DNA from: Rhizophagus clarus
Lineage: Eukaryota > Glomeromycota > Glomeromycetes > Glomerales > Glomeraceae
DNA: 64,000 bases
Assembly (NCBI GenBank): GCA_015698045.1
Contig: BLAL01000053.1
Coordinates: 374,501-438,500, forward strand
Direction: 5' to 3'
The notes beneath the pieces are model-generated. The model was given only the letters and a program-made list of their open reading frames with translations, ran no database searches and was not told where the DNA came from. Position numbers and translations under genes: made by a program. This document shows positions 45,430 through 57,496 of the stretch, piece by piece (positions within the stretch are counted from its first letter, which is position 1; every line of letters starts with the position of its first letter).

Positions 45430-48400
45430 ATGGCAAACGATAAAGGTAATAAAAGCGTATAGTACGAACATAAATATTCAGCACATATTAGAATTATCCT
45501 GATTTTTTTTTTTTTTTAAAACACAGTCCGCAACATATTTAAAATAGGTTCGTCCACGGAAACTGAAGGTAGATAAATTTTTTTATTATAAACTTCTTAA
45601 TTTTTATTGTATTTTATGTAATTTTACATTGCATTTTAATTATTTTTAGCTCGTAAGTTTTGAATTATCTTATTTATAACTAATAATTGAATTACTTACT
45701 TCTATTATACCTATTATACTTTATATAATAAATTAATTTATTTAATCGTTAATATAATTATAGTTGGTAAGTTATTACATATTTATTTTCACCGTACTCT
45801 ACATTATGCTCAAATGACTAATTCTTCATTAAATATTTATTTAATAATCAACAATGTTATAGAAAGTAAGTATTTAATCTTATTATATTTATATTGTTAG
45901 TATATAAAAGTTATTTATATATAATTCAAGACAATAATTTTATCCATTAAATGATTTATTTAAATGATTAGATTGTAGGTTACTGTATATATTTAATTTT
46001 TATGCTATTATAAAATTGCGTCTAATTAATTTGTTGATATATTGATTGATTGATAATTTAGGGTGTAAGTTAATTATTATATTTATGTAATATTTACATA
46101 TAATTTAAACTAACTAAATTATTTGAAAAATTTGTTAACTATTATAGTCCGTAAGTTATAGGTTAATTTTTTAATTCTATCATTTTCTAATTTAAACTAA
46201 ATTCTTTATTTAAAAATTATTTACTTAATAACATAGGAGGTAAGTTAATTATTTAATTCTATTATATTTATAATTTAAACTAACTAAATTCTTTATTTAA
46301 AAAATTATTTGAATATTTAGAGAGTAAGTTTTATGTCAATTATTAATTCTATCATACTTATAATTTAAACTAACTAAATTCTTTATTTAAAAACATTATT
46401 TGAATATTTTAGATAGTAAGTTCTATGTTAATTATTAATTTTATCATACTTATAATTTAAACTAATTAAATTCTTTATTATAAATTTATTATTTGAATAT
46501 TTTAGTTGGTAAGTTATAAGTTGTTATTTTATTTTATCATATTTTATAATTTAAATTAACTAAATTCCTTGTTTAAAAAATTATTTGAATATTTTAGATA
46601 GTAAGTTCTATGTTAATTATTAATTCTATCATACTTATAATTTAAACTAACTAAATTCTTTATTATAAATTATTTGAATATTTTAGTTGGTATGTTATAA
46701 GTTGTTATTTTATTTTATCATATTTTATAATTTAAACTAACTAAATTCTTTATTTAAAAAATTATTTGAATATTTTAGATAGTAAGTTCTATGTTAATTA
46801 TTAATTTTATCATACTTATAATTTAAACTAATTAAATTCTTTATTATAAATTTATTATTTGAATATTTTAGTTGGTAAGTTATAAGTTGTTATTTTATTT
46901 TATCATATTTTATAATTTAAACTAACTAAATTCCTTGTTTAAAAAATTATTTGAATATTTTAGATAGTAAGTTCTATGTTAATTATTAATTCTATCATAC
47001 TTATAATTTAAACTAACTAAATTCTTTATTATAAATTATTTGAATATTTTAGATAGTAAGTTTTATGCTAATTATTAATTCTATCATACTTATAATTTAA
47101 ACTAACTAAATTCTTTATTTAAAAATTATTTGAATATTTTAGGGAGTAAGTTCTATGTTAATTATTAATTCTATCATACTTATAATTTAAACTAACTAAA
47201 TTTTTTATTATAAATTATTTGAATATTTTAGTTGGTAAGTTAAAAGTTGTTATTTTATTTCATCATATTTTATAATTTAAACTAACTAAATTCTTTATTT
47301 AAAAAATTATTTGAATATTTTAGTTGGTAAGTTCTATGTTAATTATTAATTCTATTATACTTATAATTTAAACTAACTAAATTCTTTATTATAAATTATT
47401 TGAATATTTTAGCTGGTATGTTATAAGTTGTTATTTTATTTTATCATATTTTATAATTTAAACTAACTAAATTCTTTATTTAAAAAATTATATTAATTTT
47501 ATCATACTTATAATTTAAACTAATTAAATTCTTTATTATAAATTTATTATTTGAATATTTTAGTTGGTAAGTTATAAGTTGTTATTTTATTTTATCATAT
47601 TTTATAATTTAAACTAACTAAATTCTTTATTTAAAAATTATTTGAATATTTTAGATAGTAAGTTCTATGTTAATTATTAATTCTATCATACTTATAATTT
47701 AAACTAACTAAATTCTTTATTATAAATTATTTGAATATTTTAGGGGGTAAGTTATAAGTTGTTATTTTATTTTATCATATTTTATAATTTAAACTAACTA
47801 AATTCCTTGTTTAAAAAATTATTTGAATATTTAGAGTGTAAGTTCTATGTTAATTATTAATTCTATCATACTTATAATATAAACTAACTAAATTCTTTAT
47901 TATAAATTATTTGAATATTTTAGGGGGTAAGTTATAAGTTGTTATTTTATTTTATCATATTTTATAATTTAAACTAACTAAATTCTTTATTTAAAAAATT
48001 ATTTGAATATTTTAGATAGTAAGTTCTATGTTAATTATTAATTCTATCATACTTATAATTTAAACTAATTAAATTCTTTATTATAAATTATTTGAATATT
48101 TTAGGGGGTAAGTTATAAGTTGTTATTTTATTTTATCATATTTTATAATTTAAACTAACTAAATTCTTTATTTAAAAAATTATTTGAATATTTTAGATAG
48201 TAAGTTCTATGTTAATTATTAATTCTATCATACTTATAATTTAAACTAACTAAATTCTTTATTTAAAAAATTATTTGAATATTTTAGAGAGTAAGTTCTA
48301 TGTTAGTTATTAATTCTATCATACTTATAATTTAAACTAATTAAATTCTTTATTATAAATTATTTGAATATTTTAGTTGGTAAGTTATAAGTTGTTATTT

Positions 48401-50813
48401 TATTTCATCAGATTTTATAATTTAATCTAACTAAATACTTTATTTAAAAAATTATTTGAATATTTTAGAGAGTAAGTTATAAGTTAATTATTTGATTCTA
48501 TCATGTTTATGCAATATTTATATATAATTTAAATAATTTTGGTAATTTCTTTTAGCTGGTAAGTTATAAATTATATACTGTTTTAATAAAAATTTAATTA
48601 ATATTAAAATTCTATGATTTATTTAAATTTAGAGTAAGTATAATAAATATATTTAGCATAAAATTTTAGGTTTAAATTCTATTATAGATTTTGATATAAT
48701 TTAAATTTAAAGTTTTGGAACTAGTGGAAATGAAGTTTTGGATCAATTTATTTCTAAAAATAATCTGAATTGGATTCCATTTAATGCGTTTAAAAATATT
48801 GAATATCTTGATAAAAGAGAATTTGGTGCCACATATAAAGCTATATATAAAGATATTAGAATGGTTCTAAAATATTTTAATTATCTTAATAATCCAGATG
48901 AAAATTTAAGCGGATTTTTAAATAAAGTATTATTTGTTTTTTTTTTTTTGTTTGTAATCAATTACTTATACTAATTTATATAATATTATTTTTTTTTATA
49001 GTTTAAAATAATTAAATCAAATGAAATTATTAATTTATATGGAATTACAAAAAATCCAGATACTTTGGATTATATGTTGGTAGTGGAATATGCAAATGAA
49101 GGTAATTTAAGGGGATGTTTAACGGAAATAATATATAATTGGAACCAAAAATTGTATATGTTATTTGAAATCATTATTGGGCTTAATAATATACATAAGG
49201 AAGGCCTTATTCATTATAATTTTCATGATGGTAATATTTTATGTGTTAGACAAATTAGTACTTATAAAGCTTATATTAGTGATTATTTAGAGTCATATCG
49301 GTCTGTAAAATCTTTTTTAAAAAAAGGCAATAACTGTGGTGTTATACCATTTATGGCACCTGAAGTTTTAAGAGGTGAACCGTATATTTCAGCTAGTAAT
49401 ATATATAGTTTCTCTATGATTATGTGGGAATTTACATCTGGAATCCCACCATTTAATGATAGAGCACATGATCTTCAACTTGCTTTAAGTATTTGTAAAG
49501 GTGAACGTCCCAAAATTAATGAAAATACTCCAAAATGTTACATAGATTTGATGAAAAGGTGTTGGGATAATGATCCATTAAAAAGACCATCCGCATCAGA
49601 AGTTTTAGATATTATTAAGAAATGGGTTATTCCTCCTAATTCAATGAAAATTAAAGATATTGATAAAAAATTAAAAAACAATATCATGGAATTTATTAAT
49701 GCACCAACTGGGTATAATAATATTATTACTGAATCTCATCCACAAGCATGTTATACAAGCCGTTTACTTGATTTTACTGGTGAAGTGTTATGTGAAATTC
49801 TAGAAGGATCTCTGGAATTAAAGTTTTTTGAATTGAAACAAAGAAATAAGGATGTTGAAACAAGAAGTTCTCAATTTGAACAAGATAATCAATATCTGAG
49901 ACTAGAATTAGCTAAGCAAATTAAAGAATTTGCAGAAAAAGAAAATACCTTACAAGCTAAAATTACTTATTTGCAAAATGAAATTTATGAAAAGCAAGTT
50001 TCAACTGGCAATTTAACTGAAAGTTTGAAACAAAATAAATTGACTAGTCAGCAAATTCAAATCAATCAATTAAAACAAGAAAAATCCAATTTGCAAGAAA
50101 AACTAGCCCAAACAGAAGTCAATATTGAAAAGTTAAAAACTCAACAAGAAAGCTTAATTAATCAAAAAGCGCAATTGGAAATTGAATTAAATCAATTCAA
50201 AACTAATTGTGAACAAATAGAGCAAGAAAAAGTTGAATTACAAAATATAATTGGAGGTCTTATACATGATCAGAGGTTTACTGCTAAATTGAAGATCAAA
50301 TGTGTCAAGCTAGAAAAGGAAATTGCTCAACTGGTACAAAGATTGAATAATGAAGAACAAATCAGAGTACAATTATCTTGGGCAATACAGATTAAAGAAG
50401 ATAAAATAAATAAATTAGAACAAAAACTAATTAATTTTGATAGTCAAAAAGAATTGAATGAATTTGAAAAGAAATCAGAAAATGAATTAACTAATGAAGA
50501 AAATACTACGAATATTTATAAAGAAAGAGAAGTTATGATATACCTCCAACAAGAATCATCAAAAACTTCAATTTTTTATAGTGCCAATAGAAAAGAACAG
50601 GATCTTAATATGAGTAATCTTGATAAAGTTATTGAAGAATTGAAAAAACGTTTTAATCATTTAGAAAATTCTTTAACCATCAATTCTGAGAAAGGTCATT
50701 TAAATTTTAGCATGATGGCAGAAGAAATAAATTTATTAAGAAAGAATTTGGATAGATTGGAATTAAAGTTAAATCAAGAAGAAAATAAATTAAAAAATCT
50801 AGCGACAGATTAG
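45430..50813 (+). CDS. Microexon-array pseudokinase/coiled-coil gene, copy 2 (complete)
   Basis: Exon 1 45430-45445 (16 nt), exon 2 45548-45568 (21 nt), 32 triplet exons (45650-48558), a 1-nt exon at 48633, exon 48713-48926 (214 nt), exon 49002-50813 (1812 nt). The sum is 2160 nt, exactly 720 codons with one terminal stop. Residues 1-17 read MANDKGSSTETEALENW. Kinase-like part about 63-325: glycine loop degraded (D-K-R-E-F-G-A-T-Y, 78-86), VLK Lys98, H187-Y188-N189 in place of HRD, FHDGN, D210 in I-S-D-Y-L in place of DFG, MAPE about 234-237, KRP Arg311. The missing catalytic Asp and HRD Arg argue for a pseudokinase. Residues about 390-650 are a heptad-rich coiled coil (E/Q/K/L). The position matching copy 1's ATG 11869 is TTG (48738), so the true start is upstream through the microexons. 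Probably cytosolic signalling or scaffold role; inferred only. Confidence 0.75.
45650..48633 (+). other. Array of 32 three-nucleotide microexons plus a 1-nt exon, copy 2
   Basis: Triplets: CTC 45650, TTG 45764, AAA 45863, ATT 45972, GGT 46062, TCC 46148, GAG 46237, AGA 46321, ATA 46413, TTG 46506, ATA 46598, TTG 46687, ATA 46779, TTG 46872, ATA 46964, ATA 47053, GGA 47143, TTG 47232, TTG 47324, CTG 47413, TTG 47564, ATA 47655, GGG 47744, AGT 47835, GGG 47924, ATA 48016, GGG 48105, ATA 48197, AGA 48288, TTG 48377, AGA 48469, CTG 48556; single A 48633. Donors are GTAAGT except GTAGGT (45975) and GTATGT (46690, 47416). From 46400 on, two intron types alternate (GTAAGTTCTATG... and GTAAGTTATAAGTTG...), a two-exon unit of about 185 bp. 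In phase 1 residues 18-45 begin F-R-E-N-I-D-I-D-I-D-N and end E-T-D, with no stop. Confidence 0.75.
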
Positions 50814-52520
50814 AATAAATCATATTGGTGGATTATAATGCGACTTATGAATGGCTGTTAATTTATTGAAATGAACGTTTGAGTACTATTTCTTAAAAAT
50901 TGGGTATTATTATTTCTTTGAACATAATAAAGTCTGGAAAATTGGATTTTTTTTTTTTTTTTTTTTTTACTAGATTAGGAGTAAATTTCTATATTTTTTA
51001 TTGTTTTTTAATCCAAGAGGTTCATTAAAAAACATTTTTTTTTTAATGTAGCAGAAAAAATTTTTTTTACAAGTAACCATTTGCTGTACATGCATTTGAT
51101 GTTAATTTTTTTCTTATATCTAAACTAAATAAACAATATACACTACATTTTTATTGATGCCCATTCTTTATTATAAAATTATTTACTGACTTATTAATTC
51201 ACTGTCATGACAGTTTTTTTTAATTCTATTGTATGATCTGCCATTAAATTTTGCGACAAATGGTAAAATTTATATCAAGAGTCTTCTAATTGTAAATTCA
51301 ATTTCATGTTAAGTAAATCATTCACAGAAATCATATAATTATGATATTACATTATGCAATTGTAATCATTTTTTAGTATCCAAATAACATTTTAATTAAT
51401 ATTAGATACTCATATCATGCTGCAATTGCTACATGTGATGTAATGTCATATATATATACTTCCTGTCATCTTATTGAATTAATTATAATAATAATGAAAA
51501 TGAATCAATAGATATTAAATTGTGATGACCATGACATAAATTCCGATAGATATAATTTAAATACTATTAGGTAATTTTTCTTTTGTTTTCAATGGAAATT
51601 TCTTTCATCTTGAAGAAGAAAAACAGAACGATATTTTTTTGACCATTTTCTTTGTATTTGTAATTTCAAACAAAAATAAACAAAGAAAGACAAGTCTTTC
51701 TATTTTATTTATTACAAAGAAATAAATATGAACTTTAACTGTAAAGTTTGCACAAAGTTTTGCGATGTATATATGTCTTACCAATTCATCGAAAGAATAT
51801 AAATATTCTGTTGCAAAAATTCAACTACTACTATTAGGAATGCACTTTATAAGTTATAAACTTGCCTTAAAGCAAAATTTAGCGATATATTTGATAAACT
51901 AAATACGAGTGTTCTTGTTTCGACCGATATTTATTAGGAGCTAAGTATTTAACAACGTCAATTGGTATCTTTTTTCTTGTTGTTAGGAAGAAAGATTTAT
52001 CTATTTTACATCAATAAATAGTCACTAATTAATAGGGATTTGATGTAATTCTCTTTTTTCAAAACTTGTATTCCTAATTTTCCATATATGATTATATTGT
52101 AAAGTTAAAAAAAATAAGCGCGTCATAACATATACTTATTATGAATATCTAGTAATATTTTAGTTAACTTAATTACCGATTATTTCAAGATTTAGTATTG
52201 AAATTTAAAAATCAGGTTTGTCTAGAAATGCATATCCACAGGGGGTTTTCTTTTTCATTCAAAAAATAATAATTAAAAAAATTTCATCAACACTTATAAG
52301 CCAATTAACTATATCATCTCGTGTTTAAACCCAATATAGTAAAGCAAGTTTATTAATATTGTATATTTTTTTAAGAACATAATATAAAAACTTTTGTTTC
52401 TAAGAATGTTTCTTAATTTATGATATTGCAATGAAAAATTTTTCATCTAATAAAAACTACGTTCATTCATTTCAATAAAATCTTTTTATTCCTTTCTATA
52501 ATGATTAACAATCATCTTTT
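50814..52520. other. 3' flank of copy 2 and intergenic stretch
   Basis: The first part matches the 3' flank of copy 1 (TTAATTTATTGAAATGAAC; CCAAGAGGTT; the 51185-51270 block with TTCACTGTCATGACAG). A 26-bp poly(T) lies at about 50946-50971. ATAATAAA near 50925 may serve polyadenylation. Beyond 51300 I see nothing. Confidence 0.5.
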
Positions 52521-54940
52521 AAACTTTTTGTGTACAACAATACATCATTTGGTAAAAATGATGCTAATGCTAAGAATAGAGGAAAAATGAATATTTATAA
52601 TATACTAATAGAAGCGGTTATACTAATACTTACGTTGGTGAATCAGGTACGATTGATTAACATCCAGAATTTTTTTAATTTGTACCCATGTCTTCTGTCA
52701 TCATTACATGGAATCCGAGCTAATTCTACATCGGATCTAATGGGAACCTGGGGCGAAAATTAGCATAACCAAACTACGAATATATCAAATCGATATTTAA
52801 TATACTATCTTCTTATTTACGTGAAAATCATATCATTATCTAATTACATTTTTGTGCAACTAGCGTGTAACTTTATAAATTTTTTTTCGCCCATGAAGAT
52901 TCGATCCCTGCTCTCCCTATTTTCAATTTGGTTTAAAACATTGAAATAAAATTGGTAATTACTTTCAACATATTTATCATTGAATAAAGTCAAATCAACT
53001 TTTGGTAATTAAACGTGAAAATATTGAAAAAATGTTAGATGAGTAAAATATTCTGTTGATGGCTAATTTTACATATTTGAGATATGCTTTATTAATATAA
53101 ACTACATTTTACAAATAAAAGGTATAAGCATAATAAATGACTAGCCAACCTTGAAAAAACAATATACTGTAAAAGTAATTTATAACTTGTTTCGTTTGAA
53201 TATATATACCTTGCATCGGTAAAACAGGTAAGTGATGATTACCGAACGGATTTTATGATGGTTAGAAGAAGCAATCAACTTGGATGTCTGGATTTCATAT
53301 CTTTGATTAATTTCCACTATTAGTTGTGGAATTTACTGATAATCTTGATTACGTCATAATATTGGTAAATAACAAATTCATTTTAGTTTTCTATAATGTT
53401 AAATTATTTTTAACTTTAAAATAGAATTTATTAACTTATTACTGAAGCTATCGAAACCCAGTTAATTGGATATCAATGCGTCTGAAACAACATTTAAGTA
53501 TTACCCAGAGAAAAGTGAAATAACTAATTCACAGTTACGATATTTATTGTTATAGAAATTAGAATTCAGTTAAGAGTTTCCACCAAATGTTAATTAGACA
53601 AGGAACATAAAAAAAGATACTTATTTAATAGCATTGCATAATTTGATGAATTAATGTGTTTGTAGTCATAAATTATCAAGCATAAATATGGTTGAATTTT
53701 CCTTTTGACAAAGAAAAAAAAAAATAATTACAAAATAAACAAAAAGTTTACATATATACTTCGTATACTGGTTTAAACGTGATAAAACTTCTTGTGATAG
53801 GTTGAAAAGATTGTTCTCCTCACCAAGATAGTAGATGATTTTCTGGAACAATAGACGTATATCATGTACTGTACATACAAATGTTTGCATGGTCATTCTT
53901 TGTAATATTTCACTATTAGATTCCACAAATATATATTTACTGAGAATACAGCGTAATTTTGTGTAAGATGTACAAAAAGAGCAAAATCACAAACAAACTC
54001 TTACCATCTGGTGCTAGCTCTTGACATACAACATTACTTTTTTTACTTGAAAGATCAATTTGAATAGTATTCATCCATATAGTAATCAAGATCTAAATTA
54101 AGATTTTAATATAAGAAAATTGAAATTTTAAACATGCAACTTGAAATTTATGGATTCAGTAGCCAAATTTTTTGAACTTGAAATAGCAAATGTAAGTAAA
54201 AGTAATAATCCCAAATGAAAATATTCAAAATAAAACGTAAAATCATACTTGGAATGAATATTCTCAAACTAAAAATATCTGCAAATAGTAACGGAAGAAT
54301 CAACCTTTTTTAAAATCTAACATTATTATCAACAAACAGCAAAATAAATATATGTCACTAATATATCTGTCCATATAAATGTAAATCAAAATACTTACAA
54401 CAATAAACTATTCTTCGTGAGTAGCTGTTTAATACACTTAAATCTTTGAGCAGTTCTATTTCGTAAAATTACTTGGGTATCTTTAATGGCTATTTTCAAT
54501 TCCTCTCATTTAAAGTTTGAACCTTTTGAATTTCTTCCATTGTTCCCAAACTTTTAAAAATTTGCTCAGAGCCAGTTCTCATATCTCTTTAAGGCCACAC
54601 CTTGTAATTTTACTTTTGATTAAAATAAATTATTGGTGTCCATATTAACGCATAATAAGAAAAATTTTGCATTAAAATAACTACACTTATTATTCACCAT
54701 CTTCCGTTACATTGTATGACTTTTAAACAATTGGCTAAGATCTTAGTATGATCAAAAGCAAACCAGCTGGTTTTGATCACCAATCACAAAAAACATTTTT
54801 TTTTAAAGAAACAATAAATACAGAAAATTGTAATTTCATAATCTTTTTTTATATAATCATCTCTCTGTTTTGACTTTATAAAGTGATTTTCTTTTTCTTT
54901 TTTAGAATTGTTTATATTAACATAAATTATATGTCCATAC
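52520..54940. other. AT-rich stretch with decayed coding scraps
   Basis: A minus-strand scrap at 54440-54600 (E-E-L-K-I-A-I-K-D-T-Q-V-I-L-R-N) and another at 53666-53926 look like helical coding remnants with breaks. Neither is assignable. The 77-codon + frame at 52530-52763 has no features. Otherwise nothing. Confidence 0.3.
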
Positions 54941-54954
54941 TCAGGTCTCAGGCG

Positions 54955-55180
54955 TATTTCCTAAATTTAAATTTACTGAAATGTCTTTAAAATATCTAAA
55001 AGTTCAACCATTTACAGTATATGGACTTACAAATTCTTACGAATTAGTAATAGATCATGGAAATAAAGGTAACTTAATAAAAAAAAATAATTGGTAAAAG
55101 AAAAAAAAAGCATATTTATGGTGTTATATCATTTAGTGCTAAGAGACTTGTTATCATGTATATTAACACGTGATAGAATT
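54955..55180 (+). pseudogene. Relic of the microexon-gene kinase domain
   Basis: Pieces on the + strand mirror the kinase exon of copies 1 and 2: F-T-V-Y-G-L-T-N-S-Y-E-L-V-I-D-H-G-N-K-G-N-L (compare I-N-L-Y-G-I-T-K-N-P ... V-V-E-Y-A-N-E-G-N-L). After a gap comes Y-G-V-I-S-F-S-A-K-R-L (compare C-G-V-I-P-F-M-A-P-E-V-L). Most of the domain between is missing and stops intervene. It lies 4 kb downstream of copy 2, so it is likely a dead fourth paralog. Confidence 0.5.
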
Positions 55181-55199
55181 TCACAAAAGTTATAAGTTC

Positions 55200-56825
55200 A
55201 CTTAAAACTTATTTCAAGTCTGTTTAGAGATACTAATAATCTGGAAATTTAAAGGTTAACCTGATTAGATTTATTTATTACCATCAAAACAATATTTAAG
55301 AAATGATATAAACAAAGTTTCAATGTAAAATTAATTGTTAATTAAATTATCTGTTAAAATATAAATATAAATATATATATATATTATAATATTATTTTGG
55401 ATTTACAGAAGCTATTTACTATCTAACCAAAAAAAAAAAAAATTATAAAAGTTTCACCATTTAAAATATAATTGTTAATTACATGTTTTACAAATCCATC
55501 CCTTCAAAAAAAAAAAAATTTAAGTTTCTACTCGAATATTAATGTTACACCGTTCTTCTGATTCTTGAATATAATTTCCATAACTGCAAAAAGTAATCAA
55601 TTGTTCTAGCTAGCGCATTACATGGATTGCTATTAAAAGGAAAATAATAATAAAGCTTTCTATCTACGGCGTGTTTTATAGTAATTGGGCCGCGACCCTA
55701 TAATAACGCTAGCATCACAGAAGAATGTCAATAGCCAAGCACTTTTTTTCCTTCCTCAGTTTTGGTTAATATAATGGATAATTCGATACATAACAAATAC
55801 AACAAACTATCAAGTTCTTCATTTGGGCAATCTGAATCTTAAGGAAAATTGGACGTGACCTTGAAGACTGTAAGAATATTTAGTGAAAAATTACTCAGTA
55901 CCTAAATTTGTGGTGGTCGTAAAAAATATGGAGAAACGAATCATGGAAATCTGGAACTTATGTGAACACAGGTTGTACAGGAATCTGTGGCGGAACCTCA
56001 CATGTTTAACTATTACATCACCATTTTGCATGCAACTTCAGTTAAATTGTCTGTACCGCTGAAAAGAGCTCAACAGATCTCTTCTTCACCCACTTATTTT
56101 CAATTTTAACGTATGATAAAATCAATAAATATTTTTTTTGTTATATCGGGATGAGTTTGCAGATCGATTAAAAAATTTAAGATTTAAGTCTAACCAAAAT
56201 ATAGTATAATATAAAGCGAACGTCATAATATAATGTGAGAAAGAGTACCTTGATCTGTATTCGTACGTCCCTCTTACTGTACGTCCAATTTATCATCGTT
56301 TCCTAGTTAATTCCTAAATCTGTTTAGCCAAAGTATTATGATGCAATAAATGTGCTCTTAATTTTGGTATTTGTCACTTTCTACAATTATTATATATGAA
56401 TCAAAATGATATTCTAACAATTTTCTTACAGATAAACTCATTCCCAAATTTAAGGTAACGGTCTGTGCTGGCTACTTAAGGGTCATTATTTCATAATAGA
56501 GGTTTTTAACTAGTACATATACGTAAGAAGTGATCTAAAATCAATTTATTTATAATTTTTTTATATTATGATTAAATAGTATTTTATATATCGTGAATAA
56601 AATTGATCATCGATTATAATAACTCATAATTGATCACATTGTTTTACGCAAAATATTTTGTTTATGTTTATTCCAGCCAGAATTATCAAAATTATATTAA
56701 AATCGGATTTGTATAAATGGGCGTCAATTCCAATTAGTAAAATTTTACTGTCACAGTAATTCGAAAACGGTAATAAAAAGAGAGAAATGTTAATTAAATT
56801 CAAGGATAGCTAAAAATCTACTACT
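55200..56825. other. AT-rich intergenic stretch
   Basis: No gene, repeat or signal that I can support. There are a few homopolymer runs (55427-55441, 55508-55519). Confidence 0.4.
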
Positions 56826-56831
56826 TGAATA

Positions 56832-57479
56832 CCCTATAAAAAATAAATGTCCGGAAAATGTTATCAAAAGTGTCTGGAAAATGTCCGGAATAAATCTGAT
56901 GTGTCCGGAAAATGTCCACTTTTTTGGTACATGTCTGACACACTTCTGATACTTAAAATTTTGACATGTCCTAACTTTGTCCAGAATTCGTCCAGTATTT
57001 GTTTGGTATAAAATTTTGGACAAATTCTGGACAGTTAGACCTGGACAAATTCTGGACATAGTAAAAAAACCAGATAGACAAATTCCGGACATAAAAAAGT
57101 TCAGGACAAATTCTGGATACTATTTCTAAAAAAGGATAAATTAATTTTGTAAAAAAATGCAAAAAGCACAAAACTGACATTCAAAACCTTTTCTGTCGTA
57201 CTAATTAAAATTGCAGAGCAGGCAAAAATACTATATATCTATGATATAAAAATTTTGGTTAAGGAATAATGATGATCATCTATCCATTGATCATCTTTTG
57301 TGGCAAATTTTACGAAAATACATTTCCGGACAATTTCTGGACAATTTCCTAATATCCCGAAAATGCAGTGTTTTCGGAACAGTTTCAGGATACACAGTGT
57401 CCAGAATTTCCGGACAATATTTTAGATAATTTTTCTGGACATTTTCCGGACATTATCCGGACACTTATTTTTTATAGGG
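56832..57479. mobile_element. CCCTATAAAAA TIR element, copy 3 (complete, 648 bp)
   Basis: CCCTATAAAAAATAAATGTC at the left and its near-perfect reverse complement at the right (CACTTATTTTTTATAGGG), flanked by ATA on both sides. This is the uninterrupted reference copy of the family; it is closely similar to 33648-34173 plus 36259-36384. The inside is built of TGTCCGGAAAATG and TTCTGGACAAATTC motifs in both orientations. The minus-strand frames across it are shadows of these repeats. Non-autonomous. Confidence 0.88.
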
Positions 57480-57496
57480 ATAATGAGCTCTAATTA

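Noticed and set aside
45400..48700. CRISPR-like regular repeats with short spacers
   Set aside because: The repeats are about 90 nt, AT-rich and splice-site bounded, with 3-nt spacers, in an intron-bearing genome. Nothing resembles CRISPR repeats or cas genes.
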